Shown: piece after piece, positions 44,461 through 53,931 of the stretch
Numbering within the stretch: the first letter of the stretch is position 1
Layout of the letters: every line of letters starts with the position of its first letter
Made by a program: the position numbers and the translations under genes
Notes under the pieces: generated by a model
What the model was told of the DNA's origin: nothing
Seen by the model: only the letters and a program-made list of their open reading frames with translations
Database searches by the model: none
Assembly: GCA_017528345.1 (NCBI GenBank)
Contig: JAFXOX010000065.1
Location: 1-64,000 of the forward strand
From: Desulfovibrio sp.
Lineage (GTDB): Bacteria > Desulfobacterota > Desulfovibrionia > Desulfovibrionales > Desulfovibrionaceae
Direction of reading: 5' to 3'
Length of the DNA stretch: 64,000 nucleotides

Positions 44461-47400
44461 TGCCCTGACCATCAAAAACTTCGGTATCTACAAGAGCGTT
44501 GAACTCAGCAACCTGCCTTCCGGTATAGCCGTCTTCCTCGGCGAAAATGAAGCGGGCAAATCCACCTGCCTTGCTTTTCTGCGCTCCATGCTCACAGGCT
44601 TTCCTCAGGGGCGCGCCTCCCTGCTCAGGCCTGGCCCTGAAACCATGGGGAGTCTTTCCCTTGTCCTGCGCAATGGGGATAGGCTGCGCATCACACGCCA
44701 ACGGGAAAAAAACCGGGAAAAATGTCTGCTTTTGCGGGACGGATCCGAGCTGCCAGCACACGTTTTCAACGACCTTTTTGCCGGCGTTTCCCGAGAAATG
44801 TATACACGCGTCTTCGGCTTCAGTCTTGGAGAGCTTGAAAAAGCACTGGCACTGGAAGACCTGCAGGACGCTCTGGCAAGTGCGACATTTGGCGCAGGCC
44901 TCAGAGAGCCTGCAGGTGTGCTCAAGGGACTTAACGAGGACATGGGCAAGATCTTCAGTCCCAGATCTGCCGCATCAAGCCTGAATCGGGCTCTTGGCGA
45001 ATACACAGAAATTTCTTCTCTTGTCACGACCCTCACAGAAGAACATGCCACCTACGACAGCCTTGCCGACACGGTACGTGACCTGCGTGTCCATGTCAGG
45101 GAGCTGACAGACAAACACAACGCCCTTGAAGAAGAAAAACGCCTGCTTGAGCGTCGCCTCGATGCCTGGCAGCAGTGGGACGAATGGCGTGCTCTGGGAC
45201 TCAGACTGGATGAATTACCTGCCGAGGCCTCCGTTTTTCCTGAAAACGGCAGGATACGCCTGGATGAACTGGAGCGCGAAGAACGGAACTGCGCCTATAA
45301 TCTGGCAATTCAGGAAGAAAAATGCAACGCCCTGCGAGAACAAAAAGAGGCGCTGCATGTGGATGAGCTTCTGCTCCTGGAGCTTCCCCTGCTTTTGCGT
45401 CTGACCGAAAGCAAAACAAGCTACCGGGAAAATCTCTCGCGCCTTGCCTCTCAGAAGGCCAATCTGCGACGTCTGGAAAAAGAACTGCGGCAAACGCTTG
45501 ACCGTCTTGGCCCTGAATGGAACTGCGAGCGCATCCATCAGACCGATCTTTCCCTCTTCTCCCACAATGCCCTGGAATCCACAGCCATTGATCTCAGGAC
45601 CGCACAGAGTGCCCATGAGGCAGCCATTGCGGCCATGGAGGACATCAATCGCGAAGAAGAGGAGGCCGCAGAAAATCTCCGAGCAGCGCAGGCTGAACTT
45701 GCCAAACTGCCAGCAGGCCTGGCCCCGTTAAACGACGAGGAGCGTGACGATCTCAGGCACAGCCTGGCACGCATTGAAGAGGCCACTCGTCAGCTCCCCG
45801 AAAAAGAGCAGCTTCTGCAGTTGGCAAAATCTGCCTTCGAGCGGGCTGCCAAGCAACTTTCTTTGCCTGACACGGAAACCGATCATGGCAGGGTGCTTGA
45901 CACTCTCCTCGATGCGCAGACACGGGTACGGGATCTGGCCTCTCGCGTGGAAAAAGCCCTGCTGGCTGAGCAGGAGGCAGACAAAACCGTCCTGCAGCTG
46001 GAAGACCGCATTGCTGACATTCAGCAGCGCATGGAGTCCTTAAAAGAAGCGCATCAGGAGGAAGCGCCTGACCGCAACAGCCTTGATGAGCAGGCTGTGG
46101 CCGTACGCAGACTACGCACACTTTTGCCGGCGCAGGCCCAGGCCTCGGAAAACCTTGAGACACTACGTGCGGAGCTTGCCGCTGAAACACTCCCGGAATC
46201 CGGAAAAAAACCGGGGCTCATTGCCGTTGGCAGCCTACTCTCCCTCACAGGCTCAGGGATGCTGTTAACCCACATTCTCCTGCATATCTCAAGTCTGCCG
46301 CTGACCCCTTCTCTGTCCATTCCCATAAATCTCTGGAGCGGCTATCTTGTGCTTTTTGCCGGTGTTCTGGGCATTTGGGGCGGAACACCCCGTGACAGCA
46401 AGGAATTCAACAAACGCAAGGAAGAGCGCAAACGCAAGGAAGAGCGTCTGTCCCTGCTTGAGCAGAAAATTGCCCAGCAGGCTGAGGAACTGCAGAAGCT
46501 GGCAAATCTTGCCAAGATTCCCGATCTTGATCCGGTCACTCTCGATGCCGTCGAAGTACGCATCAGCCGGGATCGGGAATACTGCATCCGCAGTGAGCAG
46601 TATCAGAAAGGCATGACTGAGCTCAAAAACCAACGCGAAAACCTGATGGCAAGACGGCAGCAGGCCGAGACAGAAAGAACGCAGAAAAATGAGGCTGTGC
46701 AGCAGGCACGTCTGGCCTGGCATGAATGTCTTGAAGGCCTGGGCATCAGCAAAATTCCCGATGCGGCCTCCGCCAGTGCCTTTCTCACACGTGTGGAAAT
46801 GACGCGCATGGCTTTTGTCAGCCTGAGCCAGGCAGAACTTGCGCTCAAAGCCCTGGAAACAGAGAGGGCAGCTCTTGTGGAGCATGTGCTGGAGTTTTCC
46901 CCCATTGCGCAGGGGCTTGAGGCTCAGGCGCAGATACCACAGGTCCTTGCAAAGGCCCAGGAAGTGCTCCTGATGTGTCGTGAAGCGGACCGTCTGGCCG
47001 AGCAGAGAGCCCAGGCCAGAGCCAGGGAAGAGAGCTGCCGCGAACACTGTCAGCGTCTGGCCAAACGCCGCTCTGACGCTGCTCTGACCCTTGAAAAAAT
47101 GGCCACCAATCATCAGGCGCAGAGTGAACGCTGGAAGAGCTGCCTGAAAAATTTTGGCCTCAGCGACAAGCTCAATCCCAAGACGGCCAGTGAAGCGCTC
47201 AAATGCATGCAGGACTGCCTGGCCCTTGAAAGCACTGTAGAAAATGCCAAAGACGTGCTCGCGCAAACGCAGAGCAACGTGACAGACTTTGAAAAGACCC
47301 TTGCCGAGAGCGTCAAACGCACAGGTATGCCCATACCTTGCCAAGAGACAACAGACTGGCCAGGTCTGCTCGAAAAAACGCTCGTCCTTGCCAAGGATAT

Positions 47401-48385
47401 GGAGCGTCTCAAGCAGGAGTATGATCTGCTCTGTCAAAGGCTCAGTGAAGAAGAGCGGCATCTCTCCGTGTGTCGGGCCGGACACGACGAGGCCAGGGCG
47501 CAGGTGACGGCCCTGCTCGCCCATGCAGGCTGTCCAAACACTGAAGCCTTCCGACTTCTGGAAAGCCAGCATCAGCGCTATGAGCAGACCTTACGCCGGC
47601 GCAAGGAGCTTGAGAGCAATCTCGCCGTCATGGCCGGCAAACAATCGCTTGCAGATTTTCTCCGGGGTTTTGAGGACGAAGAACGCGCCATGCAGGAGCG
47701 CAAACATGATCAGCTGGCCTTTGATCTGCAGCATGTCGAGCAGGAAAAAAGCCGGGTCATGCAGGAACTTGCCACAAGCGAAGTGCGTCTTGAGCAACTG
47801 GAGGGTGAAGCAAGGCTTGCCCAGAGTCTGCAGCACAGGGAAAATCTCAAAGGAGACATGCAGCAGCTTGCGCTGCAGTGGATGCGTCTGGCTCTGGCCC
47901 AGGCTCTGCTCAAGAAAACACGGGAGCATTTTGAACGTGAACGGCAGCCGGCTGTGCTCAAAACGGCATCGGACATCGTGCAACGCATCACAGACGGCCG
48001 CTGGCAGACGGTAAGCATGACCCTGGACCAGCATAGAACCCTACTCATGCAGGACGCTTCAGGTATGAGTCTTCCGCCTGAAGCATTGAGCCGCGGCACG
48101 CAAGAGCAGGTTTTTCTGGCACTGCGACTCGCCTATATTATTGGCCATGCGGAATTTGCCGAGCCCCTGCCGCTGCTCATGGATGAAATCCTTGTCAATT
48201 TCGACCGTCATCGCGCCCAGCGCACAGCCTGTGAACTGGCCCGTCTGGCCAGCGGCGGCTACGGCCACCCCCATCAGATTTTCTACTTCACCTGCCATCC
48301 TGAAACCGTTGCCTTTTTCCGCACGCAGGAGGCCGCCGTTTCCCTCTATCGCGTTGAAAACGGGGGCATTCATCAGGAAGATTAA
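44450..48385 (+). CDS. SbcC/YhaN-like ATPase with internal membrane segment
   Basis: This 1311-residue protein has the Walker A motif FLGENEAGKSTCLAFL near residue 30, long coiled coils on both sides of the centre, and a C-terminal signature/Walker B half (ALSRGTQEQVFLALRLAYI, LPLLMDEILVNFD). Two hydrophobic segments at about 594-645 (including SGYLVLFAGVLGIWG) sit between the coiled coils, as in the YhaN subgroup, in place of a zinc hook. This suggests a membrane-held DNA repair ATPase. I chose GTG 44450, six bases after GGAGG; ATG 44444 directly abuts that site. It is much longer than typical YhaN (about 960). Confidence 0.9.
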   Translation: MYINALTIKNFGIYKSVELSNLPSGIAVFLGENEAGKSTCLAFLRSMLTGFPQGRASLLRPGPETMGSLSLVLRNGDRLRITRQREKNREKCLLLRDGSELPAHVFNDLFAGVSREMYTRVFGFSLGELEKALALEDLQDALASATFGAGLREPAGVLKGLNEDMGKIFSPRSAASSLNRALGEYTEISSLVTTLTEEHATYDSLADTVRDLRVHVRELTDKHNALEEEKRLLERRLDAWQQWDEWRALGLRLDELPAEASVFPENGRIRLDELEREERNCAYNLAIQEEKCNALREQKEALHVDELLLLELPLLLRLTESKTSYRENLSRLASQKANLRRLEKELRQTLDRLGPEWNCERIHQTDLSLFSHNALESTAIDLRTAQSAHEAAIAAMEDINREEEEAAENLRAAQAELAKLPAGLAPLNDEERDDLRHSLARIEEATRQLPEKEQLLQLAKSAFERAAKQLSLPDTETDHGRVLDTLLDAQTRVRDLASRVEKALLAEQEADKTVLQLEDRIADIQQRMESLKEAHQEEAPDRNSLDEQAVAVRRLRTLLPAQAQASENLETLRAELAAETLPESGKKPGLIAVGSLLSLTGSGMLLTHILLHISSLPLTPSLSIPINLWSGYLVLFAGVLGIWGGTPRDSKEFNKRKEERKRKEERLSLLEQKIAQQAEELQKLANLAKIPDLDPVTLDAVEVRISRDREYCIRSEQYQKGMTELKNQRENLMARRQQAETERTQKNEAVQQARLAWHECLEGLGISKIPDAASASAFLTRVEMTRMAFVSLSQAELALKALETERAALVEHVLEFSPIAQGLEAQAQIPQVLAKAQEVLLMCREADRLAEQRAQARAREESCREHCQRLAKRRSDAALTLEKMATNHQAQSERWKSCLKNFGLSDKLNPKTASEALKCMQDCLALESTVENAKDVLAQTQSNVTDFEKTLAESVKRTGMPIPCQETTDWPGLLEKTLVLAKDMERLKQEYDLLCQRLSEEERHLSVCRAGHDEARAQVTALLAHAGCPNTEAFRLLESQHQRYEQTLRRRKELESNLAVMAGKQSLADFLRGFEDEERAMQERKHDQLAFDLQHVEQEKSRVMQELATSEVRLEQLEGEARLAQSLQHRENLKGDMQQLALQWMRLALAQALLKKTREHFERERQPAVLKTASDIVQRITDGRWQTVSMTLDQHRTLLMQDASGMSLPPEALSRGTQEQVFLALRLAYIIGHAEFAEPLPLLMDEILVNFDRHRAQRTACELARLASGGYGHPHQIFYFTCHPETVAFFRTQEAAVSLYRVENGGIHQED

Positions 48386-50709
48386 CGACCCACTTTCTGC
48401 AGCCGTTCCTCGGCTAAAAGCGCTCTCGCATCCGCCTGGCAGGCCAAATCTTCCTTCCCGAGCTTGCGCTGGGCGCGGGCCAATGTCTGCCAGGCCTCAG
48501 GCCGATCCTGCAAGAGACAGGATCTGCGGGCAAAGGCCTCGGCCATGGCGGGATCCTCATCGGCATCAAGATACATGCGCGCGAGCATTAGCATGGCTGA
48601 AGCATCTGCCGGATTATTGAGCAGGGCTTCCTGCAGAAGGGAACGCGCCTTATCTCCCAAATCCTGCCGACTGGCCAGACCTGCCAGATGACGGCGGGCA
48701 AGGTTGGAGCCTGTTTTTTCCTCATCTTCCAGGACAGCGGCCTCTTCATAGCGCCGTTTGGCCTCATCCTTGCGCCCTGCATGCTCGGCAATCTCGCCCA
48801 GACGAATGATCGCGTAGAGATGCCCGGGCTGCTCTGCCACGCAGCGTTCAAAATAGGCCAGGGCATGCTCCTCTTCCCCAAGGCTCTGGCTGATGGTGCC
48901 GAGATTGTAGAGAATCTGGGCATTCTGTTCAGCATCTTGGCTGCGGGAAAGCGCTTCCAGAAAATGATGCATCGCTTCCTCTTTGCGGCCGAGTGCTGCC
49001 ATGCACACGCCCATGGAATTCCAAGCCATGGCATTTTGTTCATCGGCCAAAAGCGCCATCTTATACTCTTCAAGCGCCCCGAAAAGATCGCCCAAGCTGT
49101 AGCGTTTGTCCGCACTGATGGTCAGAGCAAGGGAGTTGCAGATGCCGACTCTCGGTTCGGGAAGGAGTCTGGCATATTCCAAGGCCTTGACTGCCGCTGA
49201 GGCAACCTCTGCCTTGTGCAGCGAAAGAAAGGGATAGCTGCAAAGCCCTGCCGCGCACGCTGTTCCCTGGGCGGAGAGGCTCCTGCAAATGGCCTGATAG
49301 CCGGCCTCAAGAGCTTCTGCACTCTTGGCCGGATGAAAAATTTCCAATGTTTTGGGTCCATGCCTGGCAAAGGTGAGATTCTGGCCGGCGAAGGTCGCAG
49401 AGATCTGTTCCCTGGCGTTCGTAAAGCAGGCATCTTTGGGCGCATCTTGAGCACTTTCCAGATGCAGCAGAACAAGGGTGAAGACCTCTTCGGCCTGGCT
49501 CAGAACAGTAAGTTTGTGGGCAAAGGACCTTGAAGCGTCAAGATCGTAGCCCAGATCCTGGTCGCCCTGGACAGGTTTTCCGGGCACGTTATCGCGGATA
49601 ATTTCTAAGAGATCTCCGGCATTGGGGAGAACGCCGGCATTTTCCTGATAGGAGAGTTCCGCCACAGCGCTTTTTTTGCGCGTCTGCATGACAAGGATAT
49701 CGCCCTTATACGCATGGTTTTCTCCCACACCGAAGACCGCAAAGCGCTGACCGGGCACAACGCCCATCTGACGGCCGAGATTGATGCGGAAATGGCCAAA
49801 GGGCAAGAGTTCCACAATGCGCCCTCCCCGTCTGAGCAGCTGACAAAAGCCAAGACAGCGGAAAGGCGCCGCAACCTCGCAGGCTAGCGTCACACGCTGA
49901 CGCAGAATCTGGGCCTGTTCGGCCATGGGCAACTGCATTTCCTCATTGCGCATGTCATCGGGATAATAGGCATAGCCTGCTGAAAGCACAGGATAGACAG
50001 CCTGATGGGTGAGAGGATTGACGGCTGTGACCTGCCTGAGGCAGGCAAGAACATCTTCAGCCATTTTACGGCATTTTTCCCGTCCAGTGCTCTGAGCAAG
50101 GAGAGCAAACTGACTGCGGCCAAGACGCACACAAAGCACTTCCGAGCTGACAGCTCCCTTCAGGGCCTGGGCCAGACGCCGGATCAGGTCCTGGACAACG
50201 AGATGACCACAGCGCAGAGCCAGTTCCTCATCGTTGAGCAGACGTACAACAACAAGACCAAGACAAAGACGGTAGGCCGGGAGATGGGACAGAGAACAGC
50301 TGATATTTTCCGGAGCACGGACAATGGCGGCTTCTTCGAGAATGCGCGCATAGAGTTCCCGTTCTATATACAGCCCTGTTTCGGCATCCACGCGTAGAGC
50401 CCGGCTCTTGGCGAGATTGTCCAGCATCACATCCAGGATTCCCCCAAGAAAGGGCAGCAGCGGATGCGCTTTTTTATTGACAACCTTGTTGAGCACAAGC
50501 ACGCCAAGAAAGTGCTCCCGGAAAAAGAGCGGTAGAATCAGCTTATGCTCTCGCGGCAAAAATTGCGGTGCGGCATCTTCCACGCTTATGGGAAAATACA
50601 GGGTATGCCCTTCAAAAGGACAAATTTTCTTCAGAGCAGCACAAAGCTCAGCCTGCATGGCGAAGATGTCGCTACTTTCCAGGACAACAGTTTCTAAATT
50701 CTTGCTCAA
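48382..50709 (-). CDS. TPR protein with GAF-like and degenerate GGDEF-like domains
   Basis: The 775-residue cytoplasmic protein has an N-terminal sensor-like part (about 1-120, LFFREHFLGVLVLNKVVNK), a diguanylate-cyclase-like domain (about 125-290) whose active motif reads RLGRSQFALLAQ in place of GGDEF, a central beta-rich part, a second weak cyclase-like region (about 405-525), and at least five TPR units (about 545-760). The altered motif argues against cyclic di-GMP synthesis. The start is TTG 50709, supported by GGAGG five bases upstream. Its stop overlaps the convergent SbcC-like stop by three bases. Confidence 0.72.
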   Translation of the reverse strand: MSKNLETVVLESSDIFAMQAELCAALKKICPFEGHTLYFPISVEDAAPQFLPREHKLILPLFFREHFLGVLVLNKVVNKKAHPLLPFLGGILDVMLDNLAKSRALRVDAETGLYIERELYARILEEAAIVRAPENISCSLSHLPAYRLCLGLVVVRLLNDEELALRCGHLVVQDLIRRLAQALKGAVSSEVLCVRLGRSQFALLAQSTGREKCRKMAEDVLACLRQVTAVNPLTHQAVYPVLSAGYAYYPDDMRNEEMQLPMAEQAQILRQRVTLACEVAAPFRCLGFCQLLRRGGRIVELLPFGHFRINLGRQMGVVPGQRFAVFGVGENHAYKGDILVMQTRKKSAVAELSYQENAGVLPNAGDLLEIIRDNVPGKPVQGDQDLGYDLDASRSFAHKLTVLSQAEEVFTLVLLHLESAQDAPKDACFTNAREQISATFAGQNLTFARHGPKTLEIFHPAKSAEALEAGYQAICRSLSAQGTACAAGLCSYPFLSLHKAEVASAAVKALEYARLLPEPRVGICNSLALTISADKRYSLGDLFGALEEYKMALLADEQNAMAWNSMGVCMAALGRKEEAMHHFLEALSRSQDAEQNAQILYNLGTISQSLGEEEHALAYFERCVAEQPGHLYAIIRLGEIAEHAGRKDEAKRRYEEAAVLEDEEKTGSNLARRHLAGLASRQDLGDKARSLLQEALLNNPADASAMLMLARMYLDADEDPAMAEAFARRSCLLQDRPEAWQTLARAQRKLGKEDLACQADARALLAEERLQKVGR

Positions 50710-50752
50710 GGATGCCTCCGTGCAATACCAGCAGAAGTCTTGTGAAGACTGT

Positions 50753-50782
50753 ATTATTCCCTAGAGATTCTCAAAGTGTCAA
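50753..50782 (-). promoter_or_regulatory. Promoter for the TPR/GGDEF-like gene
   Basis: On the minus strand TTGACA (50782-50777) is a perfect -35 and AATAAT (50758-50753) a five-of-six -10, 18 bases apart. This predicts a leader of about 37 bases ahead of the TTG start. Confidence 0.65.
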
Positions 50783-50872
50783 TTCCCATGTTTCACCGCC
50801 ATAGCTGACAAACCCAAGGAAATCGTGCTAAGATGCATAGTCAGCAAAAAACTCTGCCTTGAGGTGTCTCCC

Positions 50873-51502
50873 ATGTTTTCCTTTCTGCTTCCAAAATCCC
50901 AGCCTTTTTTCCCACTGCTTAAGGAACAGAACCTTCTGCTCAGGGAAATCGGGCTTCACGTTGTTGGCATGCTTGAAAATCCTCAGATGAAAGATCAGGC
51001 GCATAAAGAAATCGCCCTCTTGGAAGCCCAGGGGGACAAGCTGCATGCCAAGATTCTACGCATGCTCTCCCGCGCTTTTATCACACCCATTGACCGTGAA
51101 GATATTTTGCGCATCAATCAGGAACAGGAAGACTGCATGGACTGTCTGCAGCGTCTCGATACCAGGCTGCACATCTTCGAGTTTCCGCGCATCCGTTTTC
51201 CCATGCTGCAGCTGGCAAGACTTGCCAAAGACATGCTTGATCTCACCCAGATCATGCTGGATGGTCTCAGCCAACGCCGCGACTGTCACAAAACCCATGC
51301 TTTCCGCGATCTGCGCGACGAAACAGACATGGTCATGGCCACAGGTCTTGCTGAAGTTATGGACGATCACGCAAACCTCACAAGCCAGGATGTGCTTTCC
51401 GCCCTGAAATGGAGTCAGTGCTACGAGCGCATGGATATTGCCCTTGAGCACATCAATACCCTCGCCGAAACTCTTGATGAAGCGGTTTTGAAACATGTGT
51501 GA
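50873..51502 (+). CDS. DUF47 (PhoU-like) phosphate transport regulator
   Basis: A 209-residue all-helical protein of the DUF47/PhoU-like family, which usually accompanies Pit transporters and is thought to tune their activity. Typical segments are EIALLEAQGDKLHAKILRML, SRAFITPIDREDILRI and KWSQCYERMDIALEHIN. I chose ATG 50873 behind GAGGTG. It overlaps pit by eight bases, so the two are made together. Confidence 0.88.
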   Translation: MFSFLLPKSQPFFPLLKEQNLLLREIGLHVVGMLENPQMKDQAHKEIALLEAQGDKLHAKILRMLSRAFITPIDREDILRINQEQEDCMDCLQRLDTRLHIFEFPRIRFPMLQLARLAKDMLDLTQIMLDGLSQRRDCHKTHAFRDLRDETDMVMATGLAEVMDDHANLTSQDVLSALKWSQCYERMDIALEHINTLAETLDEAVLKHV

Positions 51503-52496
51503 GCTGCCACTGCTGCTCATTGTCATTGTCGTTGTGGCCCTGATCTTTGACTTCACCAATGGGGCCCACGACAGCGCCAACGCTGTGGCCACCATTATTT
51601 CCACACGTGTTGTCTCTCCGAGACTCGCTGTCAGCTGTGCGGCCCTGCTCAATCTGGCAGGAGCTCTCCTTGGGACAGAAGTTGCACGGACCCTGGGCGG
51701 GGGACTTGTGTTACCTGAGGTTGTGGAACACAGTCAGCTGCTTGTGCTTGCGGCTTTGGCCGCCGCCATTTCCTGGAACTGCCTGACCTGGTATTTGGGC
51801 ATTCCCTCCTCATCCTCCCACGCCCTCATTGGCGGGCTCATCGGCGCGGCCATTGCCGAGGCAGGCACGCAGGCCCTGAATATTCAGGGCATTATGCAGA
51901 AAGTGATTTTGCCGATGTTCGGGGCCCCACTTCTTGGCTTTACAGCCGGTTTTCTCATGATGTGGCTCACCTACTGGGTCTTTGCCCGCTCGAGACGTCA
52001 GAAGGTCGATGCCCTTTACCGCAGGCTCCAATGCTGCTCGGCGGCCTTTATGGCCACAAGCCACGGGCTGAACGATGCCCAAAAGACGATGGGTATTGTG
52101 ACCCTCTCTCTCTTCACCTTTGGCGAAATCCCGGCTATTGACGTTCCTCTCTGGGTCAAACTCTCCTGCGCCACAGCCATGGCCCTGGGCACGGCCATGG
52201 GCGGCTGGAAAATCATCAAAACCATGGGCAGTCGCATTTTCCGCCTGGAACCTGTACACGGCTTTACGGCTGAAGCCTCGGCAACCATGGTCATCACCTT
52301 ATCCTCCTATCTTGGCGCACCTATCAGCACCACCCAGACTATCTCTTCGGCCATTTTCGGCGTAGGCTCCACACGCAGACTTTCAGCCGTACGCTGGGGC
52401 ATTGCCGGACATCTGGTGACAGCCTGGCTTTTGACGCTGCCCTGTGCCGCAAGTATTGGGTTTCTGGCCCTGAAGCTCTTCAAACTGCTTGACTAG
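51495..52496 (+). CDS. pit: Low-affinity inorganic phosphate transporter (Pit family)
   Basis: The 333-residue membrane protein has the duplicated PiT signature: FDFTNGAHDSANAVATIIST in the first half and ATSHGLNDAQKTMGIVTL in the second, with about ten helices. It takes up phosphate with a cation across the inner membrane. It starts inside the last codons of the DUF47 gene. Sulfate or other oxyanion transport by PiT relatives is possible but less likely. Confidence 0.92.
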   Translation: MCELPLLLIVIVVVALIFDFTNGAHDSANAVATIISTRVVSPRLAVSCAALLNLAGALLGTEVARTLGGGLVLPEVVEHSQLLVLAALAAAISWNCLTWYLGIPSSSSHALIGGLIGAAIAEAGTQALNIQGIMQKVILPMFGAPLLGFTAGFLMMWLTYWVFARSRRQKVDALYRRLQCCSAAFMATSHGLNDAQKTMGIVTLSLFTFGEIPAIDVPLWVKLSCATAMALGTAMGGWKIIKTMGSRIFRLEPVHGFTAEASATMVITLSSYLGAPISTTQTISSAIFGVGSTRRLSAVRWGIAGHLVTAWLLTLPCAASIGFLALKLFKLLD

Positions 52497-52531
52497 GCTT
52501 TTGCCCCACACGTTTGCCCGCCCCCAAAACT

Positions 52532-53906
52532 ATGTCCGAAGCTCTTGCCTGCTTTAAAGCCAACGATATCCGCGGGACTTTTCCCCATCCCTTAAGTTCC
52601 GATCTTGCCTATGCGCTTGGAACGGTCCTAGCCAAACACTGTGCCGTCAAAAAGGCGCTCATTGCCCAGGATATCCGCCTTTCAGGACCGAAGCTCCGTT
52701 CGGCCATAGCCCTAGGTCTTCACGAAAACGGCTGTCAGGTAAGCTTCCTTGGGCTTTCAGGCACAGAAGAAGTCTATTACGCGGCCACCCACGGCGATTA
52801 CGATTGTGGCATTATGATCACAGGCAGTCATAATCCCGCCGAGGAAAACGGTTTTAAGCTTGTGCGCCGCGGAGCCATCCCCATCAGCAGTGAGTCAGGG
52901 CTTTTCAGCATCCGAGACCACGTTGACCGTCTCCTGCAAACGCTCAAAGCTCCGTCTGCCGACTTCCCCTATGCGGAACCAGCCAAGGACGACGCCTATC
53001 TGCACTGGCTTCTCCAAAGCTCCGGTATCGAGCATGCCAAAATACCCTCCCGTCCCTTCAAAGTTCTCGCCTGCGCGGGCAATGGCTGTGCAGGTCCTCT
53101 CCTGGCCCGTCTTGCGCCATTTCTGCCGTTTGAATTCATCATCCAGTATGGGGAGCCTGACGGAACCTTTCCTCATGGTGTTCCTAATCCCCTCCTGCCT
53201 GAACGCCGCAAAGACACCCAGGAAGCGGTACTGGTCGCACACGCCGATCTTGGTGTGGCCTTTGACGGGGACTTTGACCGCTGTTTTTTCTTTGACGCCA
53301 AGGGGCAGTTCATCGAAGGCTACTATCTTGTGGGACTGCTTGCGCACGAAATCTTGCGCACCCACCCAGGCGCCAAGATCGTGCACGATCCGCGTCTCTA
53401 CTGGCATACGCAGGAAGTCGTGCGCAAGGCCCACGGAATTCCCATTCTCTGCCGAGCAGGGCATGATCAAGGCCTGCATGCGTCGGGAAGATGCGGTCTA
53501 TGGCGGAGAAATGAGTGCTCATCACTATTTCAGAGACTTCAATTACTGCGACTGCGGCATGCTTCCCTTTCTCCTCGTGTCCAGCCTGCTGCTGCAAAGT
53601 TCCCAAACACTTGAGGAAATGGTGGCCCAGGCCATGGCCAGATATCCCTGCAGCGGCGAGATCAACCGCAAGGTCAGCGACCCCCAAAGGGTGCTGACAC
53701 ATCTGCGCTCGCTCTATGCCGCACACAGTCTGCACGAGGATCATCTTGACGGACTCAGTCTGACCTTTTCCACCTGGCGTTTCAATGTGCGCATGTCCAA
53801 TACCGAGCCACTCCTGCGCCTCAATGTGGAAAGCCGTGGTGACCGCGCCCTTATGGAAGACAAAACCCAGGAAATCCTTGTGCAGATTGATCGTTATGCT
53901 GAATAA
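52532..53906 (+). pseudogene. manB: Phosphomannomutase gene with frameshift
   Basis: Alpha-D-phosphohexomutase converting mannose-6-P to mannose-1-P. The frame from ATG 52532 gives FKANDIRGTF, the phosphoserine loop MITGSHNPAEENGFKL, and the metal loop FDGDFDRCFFF, then fails near 53460. The protein continues in the next frame (MIKACMRREDAVYGGEMSAH, then the phosphate-binding RMSNTEPLLRLNVE) to 53906. Around GGGCATGATCAAG, two residues are missing relative to E. coli CpsG (GHAFIK), consistent with loss of five bases between ATG repeats. The product would lack domains needed for activity unless the shift is an assembly error. Confidence 0.85.
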
Positions 53907-53931
53907 CTCCATGGCAAAGAAGGAGAGCTCC

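Noticed and set aside
46289..47572. 427-codon open frame opposite the SbcC-like gene
   Set aside because: Antisense shadow of a strongly coding coiled-coil gene; no domain and no start signal.
43168..48385. SbcD/SbcC-like pair as a new anti-phage system
   Set aside because: The motifs fit the known YhaO/YhaN repair type, and the flanks hold no defence genes.
53440..53485. Programmed frameshift in manB
   Set aside because: No slippery heptamer or downstream structure is apparent, and two residues are missing relative to the family, which favours deletion.
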